Shown here: positions 1 through 9,300 of the stretch, piece by piece | Position numbering within the stretch: position 1 is the stretch's first letter | Layout: each line of letters starts with the position of its first letter | Origin: Patella vulgata | Taxonomy: Eukaryota; Mollusca; Gastropoda; Patellidae | NCBI RefSeq assembly: GCF_932274485.2 | Contig: NC_065887.2 | Span: 42,613,201-42,677,200 of the forward strand | Direction of reading: 5' to 3' | Length of the DNA stretch: 64,000 bases | Notes under the pieces: generated by a model | The model's input: the letters and a program-made list of their open reading frames with translations, nothing else | Databases searched by the model: none | What the model was told of the DNA's origin: nothing | Translations under genes and position numbers: made by a program

Positions 1-1300
1 ATGCTTTGATGGTGGAACTCTGTCAAACTTAACTTTATTCAATTAATCATACCGGTCAGTCACGTCCCGGAAAGAAAATGGCCGATATGGGAAGTAATCA
101 CAGTCTCGCAGGTACGGACAAATCTTACAGAGAGTTATCGACCCAAACTACAAAAAATAAATGATGAATCGGTATTCATCAGTGTGCTTTCAATATAAAT
201 ACCAATCTTCATGCATTCAAAACCATATTCTAAAACTATCAACAGGAATATTCATAAAGCAATTAAAGTGTGTTTGTATCAGTGTGACTTGGGTAAAATA
301 TGAGTCAGTGCTTGAAGGGAGATAACTCCAGAACACGACGAGTTACTCCCCATTAAATCCCCACAATGAAAGTGTTTTGACTTATGTAGCGTCTTCGAAA
401 GGCCAATTTTCAGATTTCTCTATGTATTTTTGTAACCCAAAGATTTAAATATTGGTTCTTCGAAAATATAATAATGTCATTTCAGTCAAATCTCGAATTG
501 ACTTTAAAACGCCTTTCATGTTGGCTGCAATTGGCAGTTTCTGGGACCTGCCCACCCGACCAATCAAAACTTAGTGTATTTTAAAAATTTTCAATCGGCT
601 ATAGGCGTACGGGACTAAATGGTTTTGGGGAAAGGGCACCGGTTCGGATTGCCGGATTTCTTCTGTGTTAACCCGTACATAACCGATTTAGCCGTATATA
701 CCAAAAGGTATATGAAGGGTATGAATATTAGAGAGATGGATAGTAGGCCTACTTTATAGCCTATAACTGGAATATCCCTGAAGATTCTTGTTCATTGTTG
801 ATATTCAATTGCTGTTCTGTGGAACCTATAGAAAAACATTGATAGCCCGAATTTGTATGACCGACTGGCTCGAATTTTCGTTTGCCCGAATATTTAGGGG
901 AGCACCGTGCTCTATATTTTTAATATTTTAAATATATCTATAGGCCTAGGGCCTACATGTCGACACAAAGTGTAAAATATCAGGCACTAGTTCAAAAAAC
1001 AACTCATATCATGATATCCAGGAAAGATATCTGATATCTAATCAAGATCGAAAACCCACATATTTCCGATTAGAACCTCTGTCGGCCTTCATTTGCCCGA
1101 GCTCTGCTATTTTTATTTAATCCACGAAGTTTATCTTTAAAAAGTGAAAGCGTTTCTTCATTTCAATTGAAAATTAATTTCCTTTATTTCCCATCACTGG
1201 GCATCAGTAATTTCAACAACAACAATAAAAAAGAATTAAATAAATAAAACTCTTTATTGCATGTTTTATTATATATTCCATACACAACATATTTTATTCT
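1..1300. other. AT-rich intergenic region, no gene seen
   Basis: No supportable coding region. The stretch is AT-rich. It holds one copy of the mollusc-common motif AAGGGAGATAAC near 318-329. It also has a possible lone MITE terminus, ATAGGCGTACGGGAC at 601-615, followed by GCCCGAA words around 845-900 that resemble the interior of the MITE at 1682-1952. I could not find the opposite terminus, so no element is called. Confidence 0.6.
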
Positions 1301-1309
1301 TAAACTAAA

Positions 1310-1606
1310 AATCTTTTACGTGCACGCCAATGTTCACACGGGACCTCGATTTTCCGTTCCACCCAAACGACTATACGTTGTCCCTTGCAAGGCTCTCAGT
1401 CCTGCACCACTGGTTAGCAGGAGCCACGCCGGAAAATCCCGATGAACTTTCTCGGCCAACACAGGGAGAGAGAGAGAGAAATGGGGTTTAACGTCCACTC
1501 GACACAAACCATTCAGCCACCCCCCCCCCCCAACACAGGGATCGAACACGGGACCTATAGATTATAAGCCAGCCAATGTCTCACCCACTGAGCCATCGTG
1601 GCGCCC
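1310..1606 (-). mobile_element. tRNA-derived SINE with a younger SINE inserted in it
   Basis: Read on the minus strand from about 1606, it starts with a tRNA-like head: an A box-like TGGCTCAGTGGG and a B box-like GTTCGATCC (about 1545-1555). The body then contains the domain GTGCACGTAAAAGAT (about 1313-1327), which is shared with the separate repeat at 4680-4925. The head and body are split by a 63-bp insertion at 1467-1529. The 3' end is unclear and may be truncated. Seen: boxes and shared domain. Inferred: SINE class. Confidence 0.6.
1467..1529 (-). mobile_element. short SINE copy inserted in another SINE, 11-bp TSD
   Basis: The 63-bp insert is bounded by a perfect 11-bp direct repeat CCAACACAGGG (1456-1466 and 1530-1540). 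On the minus strand it reads TGGCTGAATGG joined directly to a tail GTGGACGTTAAACCCC plus a CT run. These are the head and tail of the SINE at 2781-3057 with the middle missing. The exact duplication supports real retrotransposition of an already shortened RNA. Confidence 0.75.
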
Positions 1607-1681
1607 AAAAATGGTACACCAACATCTTGGCCATTTTGAAGAATATAGTAAGATACCAATTTTAACTACGTCTAGAATAAT

Positions 1682-1952
1682 CATAGGCGTAGGAGCCTAA
1701 AAATTTATTTTCGGGCAATGAAAAATTCGACGACCTTTTTTTTCTATAAACGTTTAGAGAAAAAATATAACTAACTTATTTCTATGAGATCCACACTGCC
1801 CGAAAAGTATTTTCTCGTCTTTTTCTTGTCCACTGCATGCCCGAAAATATGCCCGAAGCTCTCTTATGATAGGTATGCCCGAAAAAACGGTATTGATTTC
1901 GGGCAATTTTCTCTAATGCCCCCCTGAATTACTTTGAGCTCCTACGCCTATG
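1682..1952. mobile_element. 271-bp hAT-like MITE with perfect 8-bp TSD
   Basis: Terminal inverted repeats are CATAGGCGTAGGAGC at the left and its exact reverse complement GCTCCTACGCCTATG at the right. Both sides are flanked by the same 8 bp, AGAATAAT (1674-1681 and 1953-1960). An 8-bp duplication is the hallmark of hAT transposition. The interior has no coding capacity and repeats the word GCCCGAA several times, possibly subterminal transposase-binding repeats. It is non-autonomous. Confidence 0.75.
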
Positions 1953-2119
1953 AGAATAATCATGCAGTTTCTAACGAGCTCCGTCGTGAACGGTTGCGGT
2001 CATGAACGGTTGATTCCGATGAAAAACTAAATGTCCACAAGAAGATAAGAGAAGGCGAGCGGCGATCAGATAGAACAGAAGCAGTGTGGATGGTGTAGTA
2101 AATATATGTGTTACATGCT

Positions 2120-2300
2120 TTCCGGGAGTCACGATGATTCGGTGGGTGCTTGCTAGGTCGTGGGTTCGTTCCCAGTGCTGACCAAAAAAGGCATATCATC
2201 GCTCTTTTCCCAAATGCAGAGACCAATTTTGGCAACTTGGTCAAATGTGCCCAAAACCGGCCCTGTGCAGGTCGGGTGGTACGTCTATGAAAACCGTTGC
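2120..2300 (+). mobile_element. probable tRNA-derived SINE fragment
   Basis: A B box-like GGGTTCGTTCCC lies near 2161-2172, preceded by a degenerate tRNA-like head from about 2125. A body follows with the look of a SINE (GCATATCATCGCTC, then GGCCCTGTGCAGGTCGG). No target-site duplication was identified and the ends are uncertain. The call rests on the tRNA-like promoter box and the intergenic setting. Confidence 0.4.
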
Positions 2301-2780
2301 TCGGATTGTTCAGACTCGAGGTACAGTGACTGATCACACGGTTGGATATCGAAATAGTAGTATAGGTCGTAATGTCGCAACCAGGGCAATATTATACCCT
2401 TAAATCCCATTTCATTTCTATGCCTTCCAAATGAGGTTTTATTAAGTACAATAAATTTGTAAATACGAGATAAAAGGTTATAGTGGAATTATACCTTCTC
2501 CCCTGTCACGGTTTCTTAAATCCAACTCGCTTTGATTAGCTTTATATGGCAGATGCCTAGCACGAATATCTATTATTTCAAGAACATCTTACATCAGTTA
2601 ATAATATGTTTTTTAATATGTGCGAATTTCCTGAATGGGAATCAATAAACTTACTATATTCGTATAAAACATCGTCGTCGGTAACGTTTCCACACGTTGG
2701 CACGCGCATAGTTTAGTCTGAAACCGGTTGTTTATTATTTTTATTAACATCTGTATTTTGTTTTTATTTACTTATCAGTA

Positions 2781-3057
2781 GGGAGGTTGGATGGTCGAAT
2801 GGTTAGCACGTGCGCGCTGTATCGTAAGGCCTGTTATTGAGTCAACTGGCGTGGTTTCGGATACCCGGTTGTACGTGACAAGGAGTAGGGTCGCCTGTCT
2901 AACCTCGTGGGTTTTCTCCAGGTCCTCCGGGTTCCTCCGACTGCTAAAGACCCCTACGCGCAAGCGAATTATTGAAATAAAATTAAACCATGTGTTAGTC
3001 CCGAAATGACCTAGTTTGTGTCGAGTGGACGTTAAACCCCATCTCTCTCTCTCTCTC
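2781..3057 (+). mobile_element. full-length tRNA-derived SINE with CT tail, 13-bp TSD
   Basis: This 277-bp element is flanked by a perfect 13-bp duplication, TTACTTATCAGTA (2768-2780 and 3058-3070). It starts with a tRNA-like head: an A box-like TGGTCGAATGG and a B box-like GGTTTCGGATACC. The body contains the block GGGTTTTCTCCAGGTCCTCC. It ends with GTGGACGTTAAACCCC and a (CT)n tail. Small reading frames on both strands inside it are not genes. Related copies lie at 1467-1529, 12680-13082, 13196-13277 and 16967-17129. The intact duplication suggests it is one of the younger insertions here. Confidence 0.85.
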
Positions 3058-3426
3058 TTACTTATCAGTATTATTACACCCAAGAGTGTTTTGAAAAATA
3101 GATGTCATTTGGTGGATTCTGGCGTATATCTTGGGGAAAAAAATCATGTTTGCTGTCTTGATAAAGTCACTATGGACAGTGATAATGAACCATAGAAAGT
3201 CGACCTATTCTTTGTCATCACTTGAAAGACAATCACATAAAAATGAAAGAGAACAAATTTGAATGGGCAAGACAAATATCTTCATGGGCCTGCTTATAAG
3301 TGGTAGGCTTGCAGTACGAGATCAAAATTGACCGATTTTGTCAAACATTGGCGTTGAAAAACTTTGATGTTGAAAGCGAAAGTAATTAGCAGATGATAGG
3401 ATACCGGGGGCCTGTTTCACGAAATT

Positions 3427-3543
3427 TTAACTAAGATAAAATCCAAATTTTAGTAATTTGATTGGATAATATTAGATTGATTTTAGTGCTTAGACAATCA
3501 AAATTGAAGTATCTACTAAAATATGGATTTTATCTTTAGTTAA
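3427..3543. repeat. imperfect palindrome, about 117 bp
   Basis: The left arm contains AACTAAGATAAAATCCAAAT and the right arm reads ATGGATTTTATCTTTAGTT. The arms continue imperfectly toward a centre near 3480. It would form a long foldback. It is probably part of the surrounding MITE cluster and not a gene control element. Confidence 0.6.
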
Positions 3544-3943
3544 AGATACATTATGGGAGATTCGATAACAAGTTGGCAGTTCTCACTATAATAGTTAAAA
3601 ACTAGATAATGTAAAGGCAATTTGCTGAAAATTTCATTCAAATTGATCCACTATAAACCGAGAACTTAGCGATTGAAATTTCCGCCTAGCCCCGGTCATC
3701 ATTACTAAAGTCAGTACTACGATAAACAGCATAGTCTCGATTATTCATTTAATCGTTAAATCCTCAAGGAAAGTTATGCAGTAAATCGGCTCATAATCCA
3801 CTAAAGATCGCAGGCTAGCGATGCCATCTAGAGTTGATTATGGTCTGGATAGGTTAATTAATGTCTAATTAATAATTTAGATAACATTTCAGGCCTAAAG
3901 AAAGACCTTAAATAGACAGATTTAGCTTTTGCATAATGTATGT
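3544..3943 (+). mobile_element. 400-bp TTAA-flanked MITE, copy 1
   Basis: Bounded by TTAA on both sides (3540-3543 and 3944-3947). The termini are inverted: AGATACATTATG at the left and, reverse-complemented from the right, ACATACATTATG. Its sequence matches, in reverse orientation, 16176-16571 over nearly its whole length, for example the blocks CAAATTGATCCACTA and TTTCAGGCCTAAAGAAAG. TTAA duplication is typical of piggyBac-type elements, but these termini do not resemble the usual piggyBac CCC start, so the superfamily is left open. Confidence 0.65.
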
Positions 3944-3961
3944 TTAATAAGATTAATACAA

Positions 3962-3986
3962 TGACGTCATTATTAGTATGACGTCA
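3962..3986. promoter_or_regulatory. two perfect CRE-type palindromes
   Basis: TGACGTCA occurs at 3962-3969 and again at 3979-3986, 17 bp apart. This is the canonical CREB/ATF full site. They lie between two copies of the MITE-end word CATAATGTATGTTTAA (about 3932-3947 and 3985-4001), 2.3 kb upstream of the Sp gene, so they may simply be part of a duplicated repeat end. Function is unproven. Confidence 0.35.
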
Positions 3987-4679
3987 TAATGTATGTTTAA
4001 GATTTCGAGAAACCGGACCCAGTCCAACATTCCGCTGAACACCCGCCCATTCATCGGGACCGCACAAGTTTGATGAAGTCCGTTCTAGACCCGCTAAGAT
4101 AAAAAAAAAGATCTGACCACTCAAGAATGGAGAGAAGCATGGTGAATCATTATTATACTATTACAAATTATAAATAACACAAACATATCGGGCGTTCCAT
4201 GTTGTTGGAGAAAAAATAGATAGGCCGGGCCTACTCTCCAAAACACCCATGATAACACCTATAAATATTCGTCTTCATTACCCCTGCAGTCGGTGCAGAA
4301 AAGTAGGACGCTAGACCCCATGTCATTTCACCTATATATCTATTACGTGGGGTACTATTTTAATGGCGAACAGTAAGGTTTTAAGTCACCTTATGAGTAA
4401 AGACTTTTAGACCATCAAAAATACTTTTTTAAAAAAAGATTTTGACACAAAAATTATTCAAATTCGAACTTAAGTTATAGTCATTTGAACTTTACTTTCT
4501 TTTGATAGGGTACCACCTTCTTTAAGCGTCTTGGATAAATAAGGTAATGATAACTCTTCTGCCATCTGTTTCGTACATAATCGATTAGGGAAATATTGGA
4601 AAATATGAGGAAATGACCCGGGTTTAACGTTCCAGGACAACAATGCTTTGGTCATTTTGAGACAAAATGAAATGAAATG

Positions 4680-4925
4680 AAACGGGATTTAACGTCCAAC
4701 TGCTCTGCTCCTAAACTGGGCTAATGAAGACGGGCATACGCCATACAGTGTGCTATGAGGGAAATTTTGCCCGGGCAGCGGTGATACGGCCTGCTCTTAT
4801 ATCGAATTCCAACTGCCAAGGGATCTTTTACGTGCATGTCAATTTGTACACAGGACTTCGGTTTTTCGGATATTGGATGGGACGAAACCCCGAGTTCCCG
4901 TGTACAATTAAAAAAAAAAAAAAAA
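4680..4925 (-). mobile_element. second SINE-like repeat family, minus orientation
   Basis: On the minus strand it ends with GTTGGACGTTAAATCCCG followed by a short (CATTT)n tail (about 4665-4700). This is the same tail design as the CT-tailed SINE at 2781-3057 (GTGGACGTTAAACCCC plus simple repeat). Its middle carries ATGCACGTAAAAGATCCC (about 4818-4836), shared with the repeat at 1310-1606. The + strand shows an 18-base A run at about 4911-4928. Reading frames on both strands here are not genes. The 5' end on the minus strand is not defined. Confidence 0.55.
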
Positions 4926-4929
4926 AAAT

Positions 4930-6100
4930 GGAAAAGATAAGTCAAGAATGTAAATTTAATTTCGTCATTTCCTTTTTTTCCGTTGATTTTATTCATTTTG
5001 AAACCGTTTAAAAAAATTAAAAAACTAGTCATAAAAATCGAATTAAGGAAATTCAAAAATTAGACCGATTAACTGAACTTAACAGCTCTCAAACCAACCA
5101 CATTATTTCCACTTTAATTTTTGTTGTTGTTTTTATTGTTGTTGAATGTTTTCTAAATTCAATAGGGTTATGTAAAAACACGTAGTTTCTTTATGACATC
5201 AAGGAAAGCCTTTGAATATTGCCAACGCCCCTAAGTATTCAAAGCATCAAATGGCCTCGCCCATTAAATGAACTATTCCCTGGTCAAATGACGTATATTT
5301 ACGCCCGTCTTCATGCGCCGGCCTACCTCGATAAACGGTTTGATGTTTTGATTATCCAGTACGTTTGTAAATTTGATCGCCAAGAGGATGTCGTGACATT
5401 CAAGACTATGATACGGTTGAGAGCTTGTGGTTATATTTAGATTTCCGACCCCTCCCTTATGTTTTAAGAACACCTCACAATGAACGCGTCGATATACAGT
5501 TAAAAAGAAGAGTGTTATACCTTGGCCTACACGACCAATGCATACAAATTTATAAACCTTTCACGCAAGCGATCTGAATGTAAAAAAATAAGGCTGACCT
5601 TTTTAAGGTCAGTTTAGACATGAGTGTTAAGAGAAATTCTTGTCTTCTAGTTGAAGAGTAGTTCTCGTTGCAGGATTAAAAAGTAACGGTTTCAGGTGCA
5701 CTTGGAACCACATATCAATATTGCAAATTTCTTTTTCAATAATAATTATTGTAGTTATGTTTCAAGCAAATATCGATTTAAAATCGAGATAATTAAGCTT
5801 GGTCAAAGTCGCTAATTCATCCAAGCGTAGATTTAATACTTATAAATTACAGTTGAGCGCGCGTGCCTTCTTTCTCAAAGTGCACAGCTGAGGTTTAGCT
5901 GTCAATCAAGCGTGTTCACTGCTGAACGGAAGACTGCGAATCAAATACAAATGCGCTGAAAATATAGTCCACGGTTTACTTTAAGGACATTTTCTTTTAC
6001 CAACCCGAAGGAGACGTAAATGCTAATGTTCATGCCCATATTACGATAATATAAATCACCACTATACGAAGTAGGCGAAATATGTTTCCATTGTAAAAAC
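4930..6100. other. AT-rich intergenic region upstream of the Sp gene
   Basis: No convincing gene. Short frames at 5219-5440 and 5273-5473 lack recognisable domains and lie in AT-rich, low-complexity sequence. The part nearest 6100 may contain upstream control DNA for the Sp gene, but I see no specific element before the GC box at 6111. Confidence 0.5.
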
Positions 6101-6110
6101 AATATGGTTA

Positions 6111-6135
6111 CGCCCCCGCGCGCACTATTTGGCGG
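6111..6135. promoter_or_regulatory. probable promoter: GC box and E2F-like site
   Basis: CGCCCCCGC at 6111-6119 is, on the minus strand, GCGGGGGCG, a GC-rich site of the kind bound by Sp/KLF and EGR proteins. TTTGGCGG at 6128-6135 resembles an E2F half site. There is no TATA box nearby. The pair lies about 120-140 bp upstream of the Sp start codon. A GC box would allow the Sp protein to act on its own promoter, but this is inference, and the transcription start is unknown. Confidence 0.4.
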
Positions 6136-6182
6136 ATTTAGAGAGGAGTAGACGTTTCATTGTGTTTTCACGTCCCACTTTC

Positions 6183-6254
6183 ATGTTCAATTCGACATCC
6201 CGTTATGTGTTGATTATTGTTCAAAATTAAATTTTAATGTTTATGAAATTATAA
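6183..6254 (+). promoter_or_regulatory. upstream ORFs in the Sp 5' leader
   Basis: Two short frames precede the main start. One runs 6183-6230 (15 codons plus stop). The other runs 6237-6254 (MFMKL plus TAA), and the last A of its stop codon is the A of the main ATG (TAATG at 6252-6256). Such an overlap normally permits termination-reinitiation or competes with the main start. It matters only if transcription begins upstream of 6183, which the sequence cannot show. Confidence 0.5.
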
Positions 6255-6310
6255 TGACGACTCGTCAGAAAAACGGTCGAGACTATGTCGTACCAGCAAG
6301 TTCGTCACAG
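6254..6310 (+). CDS. Sp4: Sp4-like exon 1 (coding part)
   Basis: 19 codons, M1 to Q19, ending at donor GTAAGT (6311) in phase 0. The ATG is chosen because it is in frame with the Sp box of exon 2 through a clean GT-AG intron of 103 bp (6311-6413, acceptor CCTTTCAG). The large frame of exon 2 has no ATG before the Sp box, so the true start must lie in an upstream exon. An earlier non-coding exon cannot be excluded. Confidence 0.8.
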
Positions 6311-9300
6311 GTAAGTTTTCGGACTCATTTTCTGTCTATTTTGTTTCCGTCTCGCTACGATCGATTCAGCGGCCATATTTACTAACACCCTCTTTTTTGA
6401 CTCCGCCTTTCAGGACGTGCAGCCATCCCCCCTCGCACTTTTGGCAGCTACCTGCAGCAAGATTGGAGCCCCTCCCGACGACGCCTTCAGCCAGAATGGT
6501 GGAACGCCTGTGCGGGTTGTAGGGGCGGGACAATCAGGAGCTGGTGGGGAGATCGTAACCCCCTCTTGGGTTCAGCTTCCCCAGCAAGGCGCCATCATTG
6601 ATGCCACTGGCAATTCTGGGAAAACGTCCGGTACAGTCATCTCCGGTCAACAAGGACAACAGTTTCTACAACAGAATCAGATCGTGGCTTCAGCTGGACC
6701 CAATGGTAACATAACGTACAATGTTATACCGGCACCCCAGTACCAGACTATTACTATTGATGGACAGGAAGCCATAGTAATTCCTGCTGGAAACAACACC
6801 ACAGCCGGTCAGCCATTTATCCAAGCTGCCGGAAATGTTGGTCAAGGCATGTCTATGATCACACCTTCTGGACAGATCATCCGAACTGGAGGAATGCCAG
6901 GAACCAATGTCATCCAAAACATGGGTGGCTACCTTGGTGGAAATGTTATGAACCTTGGTGGAACTATGGTTAATCTTGGTGGCATGCAGACAGTGAGAAC
7001 TGCTGGAGGTGGTTTGATGCAGGTACAGCTTCCAATGAATCAAGTCCAACAGCAGATGCCAACCATGATTCAGATTCCAGTGTCACTTGGAAATGGCCAG
7101 ACAGCAATGCAGACCATCCAGTTGCCCATCCAAACTTTTCAACAAACAATCCAGCCTCAGCAGATTCAAGGGTCTACAAACATGACCAGTATGGGCAACA
7201 ACAGCATGACAACGGTCGCTGGAGCAACATCTGGTACTACGCCAACACAAACCATGACAGTACCACTTACACAGGGTATGGCAACCCAGTACAATCCCAA
7301 CACAGTCCTCAATACAGCCATCCAACCTGCCCAACAGACACAACAAACACAACAGTCTGAAATTGTGGATGTGAAACCGGAACCAACTAAATGTTCTACA
7401 CCACAACTCCAGATTAGTGCTGCAAATAGTTCGCCATCTGTAACACCAACGATGAATCAAACTAATAATAACAACAACAATAATAATCAAAATCAAGTTT
7501 TTTTCCCAAATGCACAAGGAAACAACAACTTTGCCACGTTACAGAATATCACACTGCCTAATGGTGGTACTCTACCTGCACTGGTGCCAGTTTCCATGTT
7601 TAATTCTGGTAACAATCAAGTTTTTCTTCCAACGTCCCAGTTCTCGACGTCCAGTAGTCAGAATACAATAACTGTGCCATCATATCCACAGACTGTAACA
7701 ACAAGCACAGCATCATCTTCATCTCCGCAAGTATCAGCATCAGCTGTTCAGTCAACTCAAAGTAACCAGGCTGGATCCAATGTCCTTACAAATATTGTTA
7801 CTCCACAACAGTTAATGCAGGCAGGATTCAGTGCTCAAAATATTGCCAACTTACAACTGGGAGTGGCTGGACAAGGACAAATGATTTCTCCCAACTGGCT
7901 TCAAGCCACTCCATTGAACATTCCTAATTTACGACAACAGAATCTTCAGACAATACAAGTTTCAAATTTACAAGGTGTGCAAAACTTACAAGGGTTTCAG
8001 CCTGTTCAAAACATTCAGAATTTACAGACAATTCAGGCAGTGTCATCACAAGGACAGAATATAATTAATGCTACGATTCCAAACTCTGGAAATAGTGGAA
8101 CTTTATCTCTTGGTGGTATTAATACCAGTGGAGGAATACAACAGCAGATACTTCCACAACAAGTCCAGAACATCCAGACAATAGGTGGACAACAGATTGC
8201 TACCAGTACTCCCCAGATCATTAATGGTAAGCTCTTCAACTTTATGTTCCCTTGTGATTGATTTCATGTACTTCCATTTCGTGCCCTCACAGCGTCTAAG
8301 TCTTTCAGATGGCTCGAAAAACTAAGGTCATGTGTACACATTGGCATGCATAGAAGAACCCTTAATCTTAACAGTTGGAATTGTGAGCAGATCGTGATAA
8401 ATTAGGTTTTTGCCCTCTTTCGTCTAATTATATGGAGAGAAGTCATCCATGTACATGTACATTAATTCTAGGGACCGGGATGATATTATTGGCCCAGACG
8501 TTGAGATTACTTTGAGCCATTTGAAACAATACACTGTACATGTATATGTGTTCCCAGATTTTTTTGGATTTGAAGAAAAGTTTTTGAGAAATAAGCAAAA
8601 TGTATATTTTTCAGTAAGTGGTGGAGCGTTACAGACTTTACAACAAGATCCAAATGATCCCAACAAATGGCAGGTTGTCACAACACAGTCGACTGCCTCT
8701 ACTCCCAGTGCTCTCAGTCCCACCCAGACGACGGGTGAGCCTGTTACACCAGGTAGACGTCTACGCCGTGTAGCTTGTACCTGTCCTAACTGTGTAAATG
8801 ACACTAGGTAAGTGTAAGAATATTCCTGTAATTGAGAGCTGCAATGATTTTACAATGTACATGTATTTACCTTTGATTCCAAATGCACTGGTTTCCTAAT
8901 GCCCCGTAGTCTGATGATTGAATGTAAGTTTCTATTGTGGGCACTGCAATGTTGCTTCCTTGATTCTTGAATATTCCATCCTGTGGTAGAGTTGTACCAG
9001 TCAGCTCAATTAGCTCATATTGTGCGAGTGGGAACTGTGTCAAGGTAGATGACAAACTGGGCAACTGCTCTGGTACAAACGATTGGATGTAATAGTGTTA
9101 TGCTTAAATATCTGTAGTTAATAGTAACATCTGTAGTTAATACAGACATCTGTAGGTAATCCAGACATCTGTAGTTAATAGTGATTAGTGACATCTGTAG
9201 TTAATAGTGATATCTGTAGTTAATAGTGACATCTATGATTAAGAGTGACATCTGTAGTTAATAGTGACATCTGTAGTTAATAGTGACATCTGTAGTTAAT

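Larger units (their letters stand above)
3408..4017. mobile_element. composite MITE cluster with diverged terminal inverted repeats
   Basis: The left end (GGCCTGTTTCACGAAATTTTAA, split here as GGCCTGTTTCACG then AAATTTTAA) and the reverse complement of the right end (GTCCGGTTTCTCG then AAATCTTAA) match at about 18 of 22 positions. The interior holds a palindromic segment at 3427-3543 and the TTAA-flanked MITE at 3544-3943. I could not find a target-site duplication for the outer unit, so its borders and class are tentative. Confidence 0.45.

Noticed and set aside
2775-3083. Small open frames on both strands
   Set aside because: Lie within the SINE at 2781-3057.
5219-5473. Overlapping open frames on both strands
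   Set aside because: No domain, no splice context, and composition like the surrounding intergenic DNA.
6690-7517. Antisense open frames over Sp exon 2
   Set aside because: Shadows of the Gln/Asn-rich coding strand; no domain of their own.
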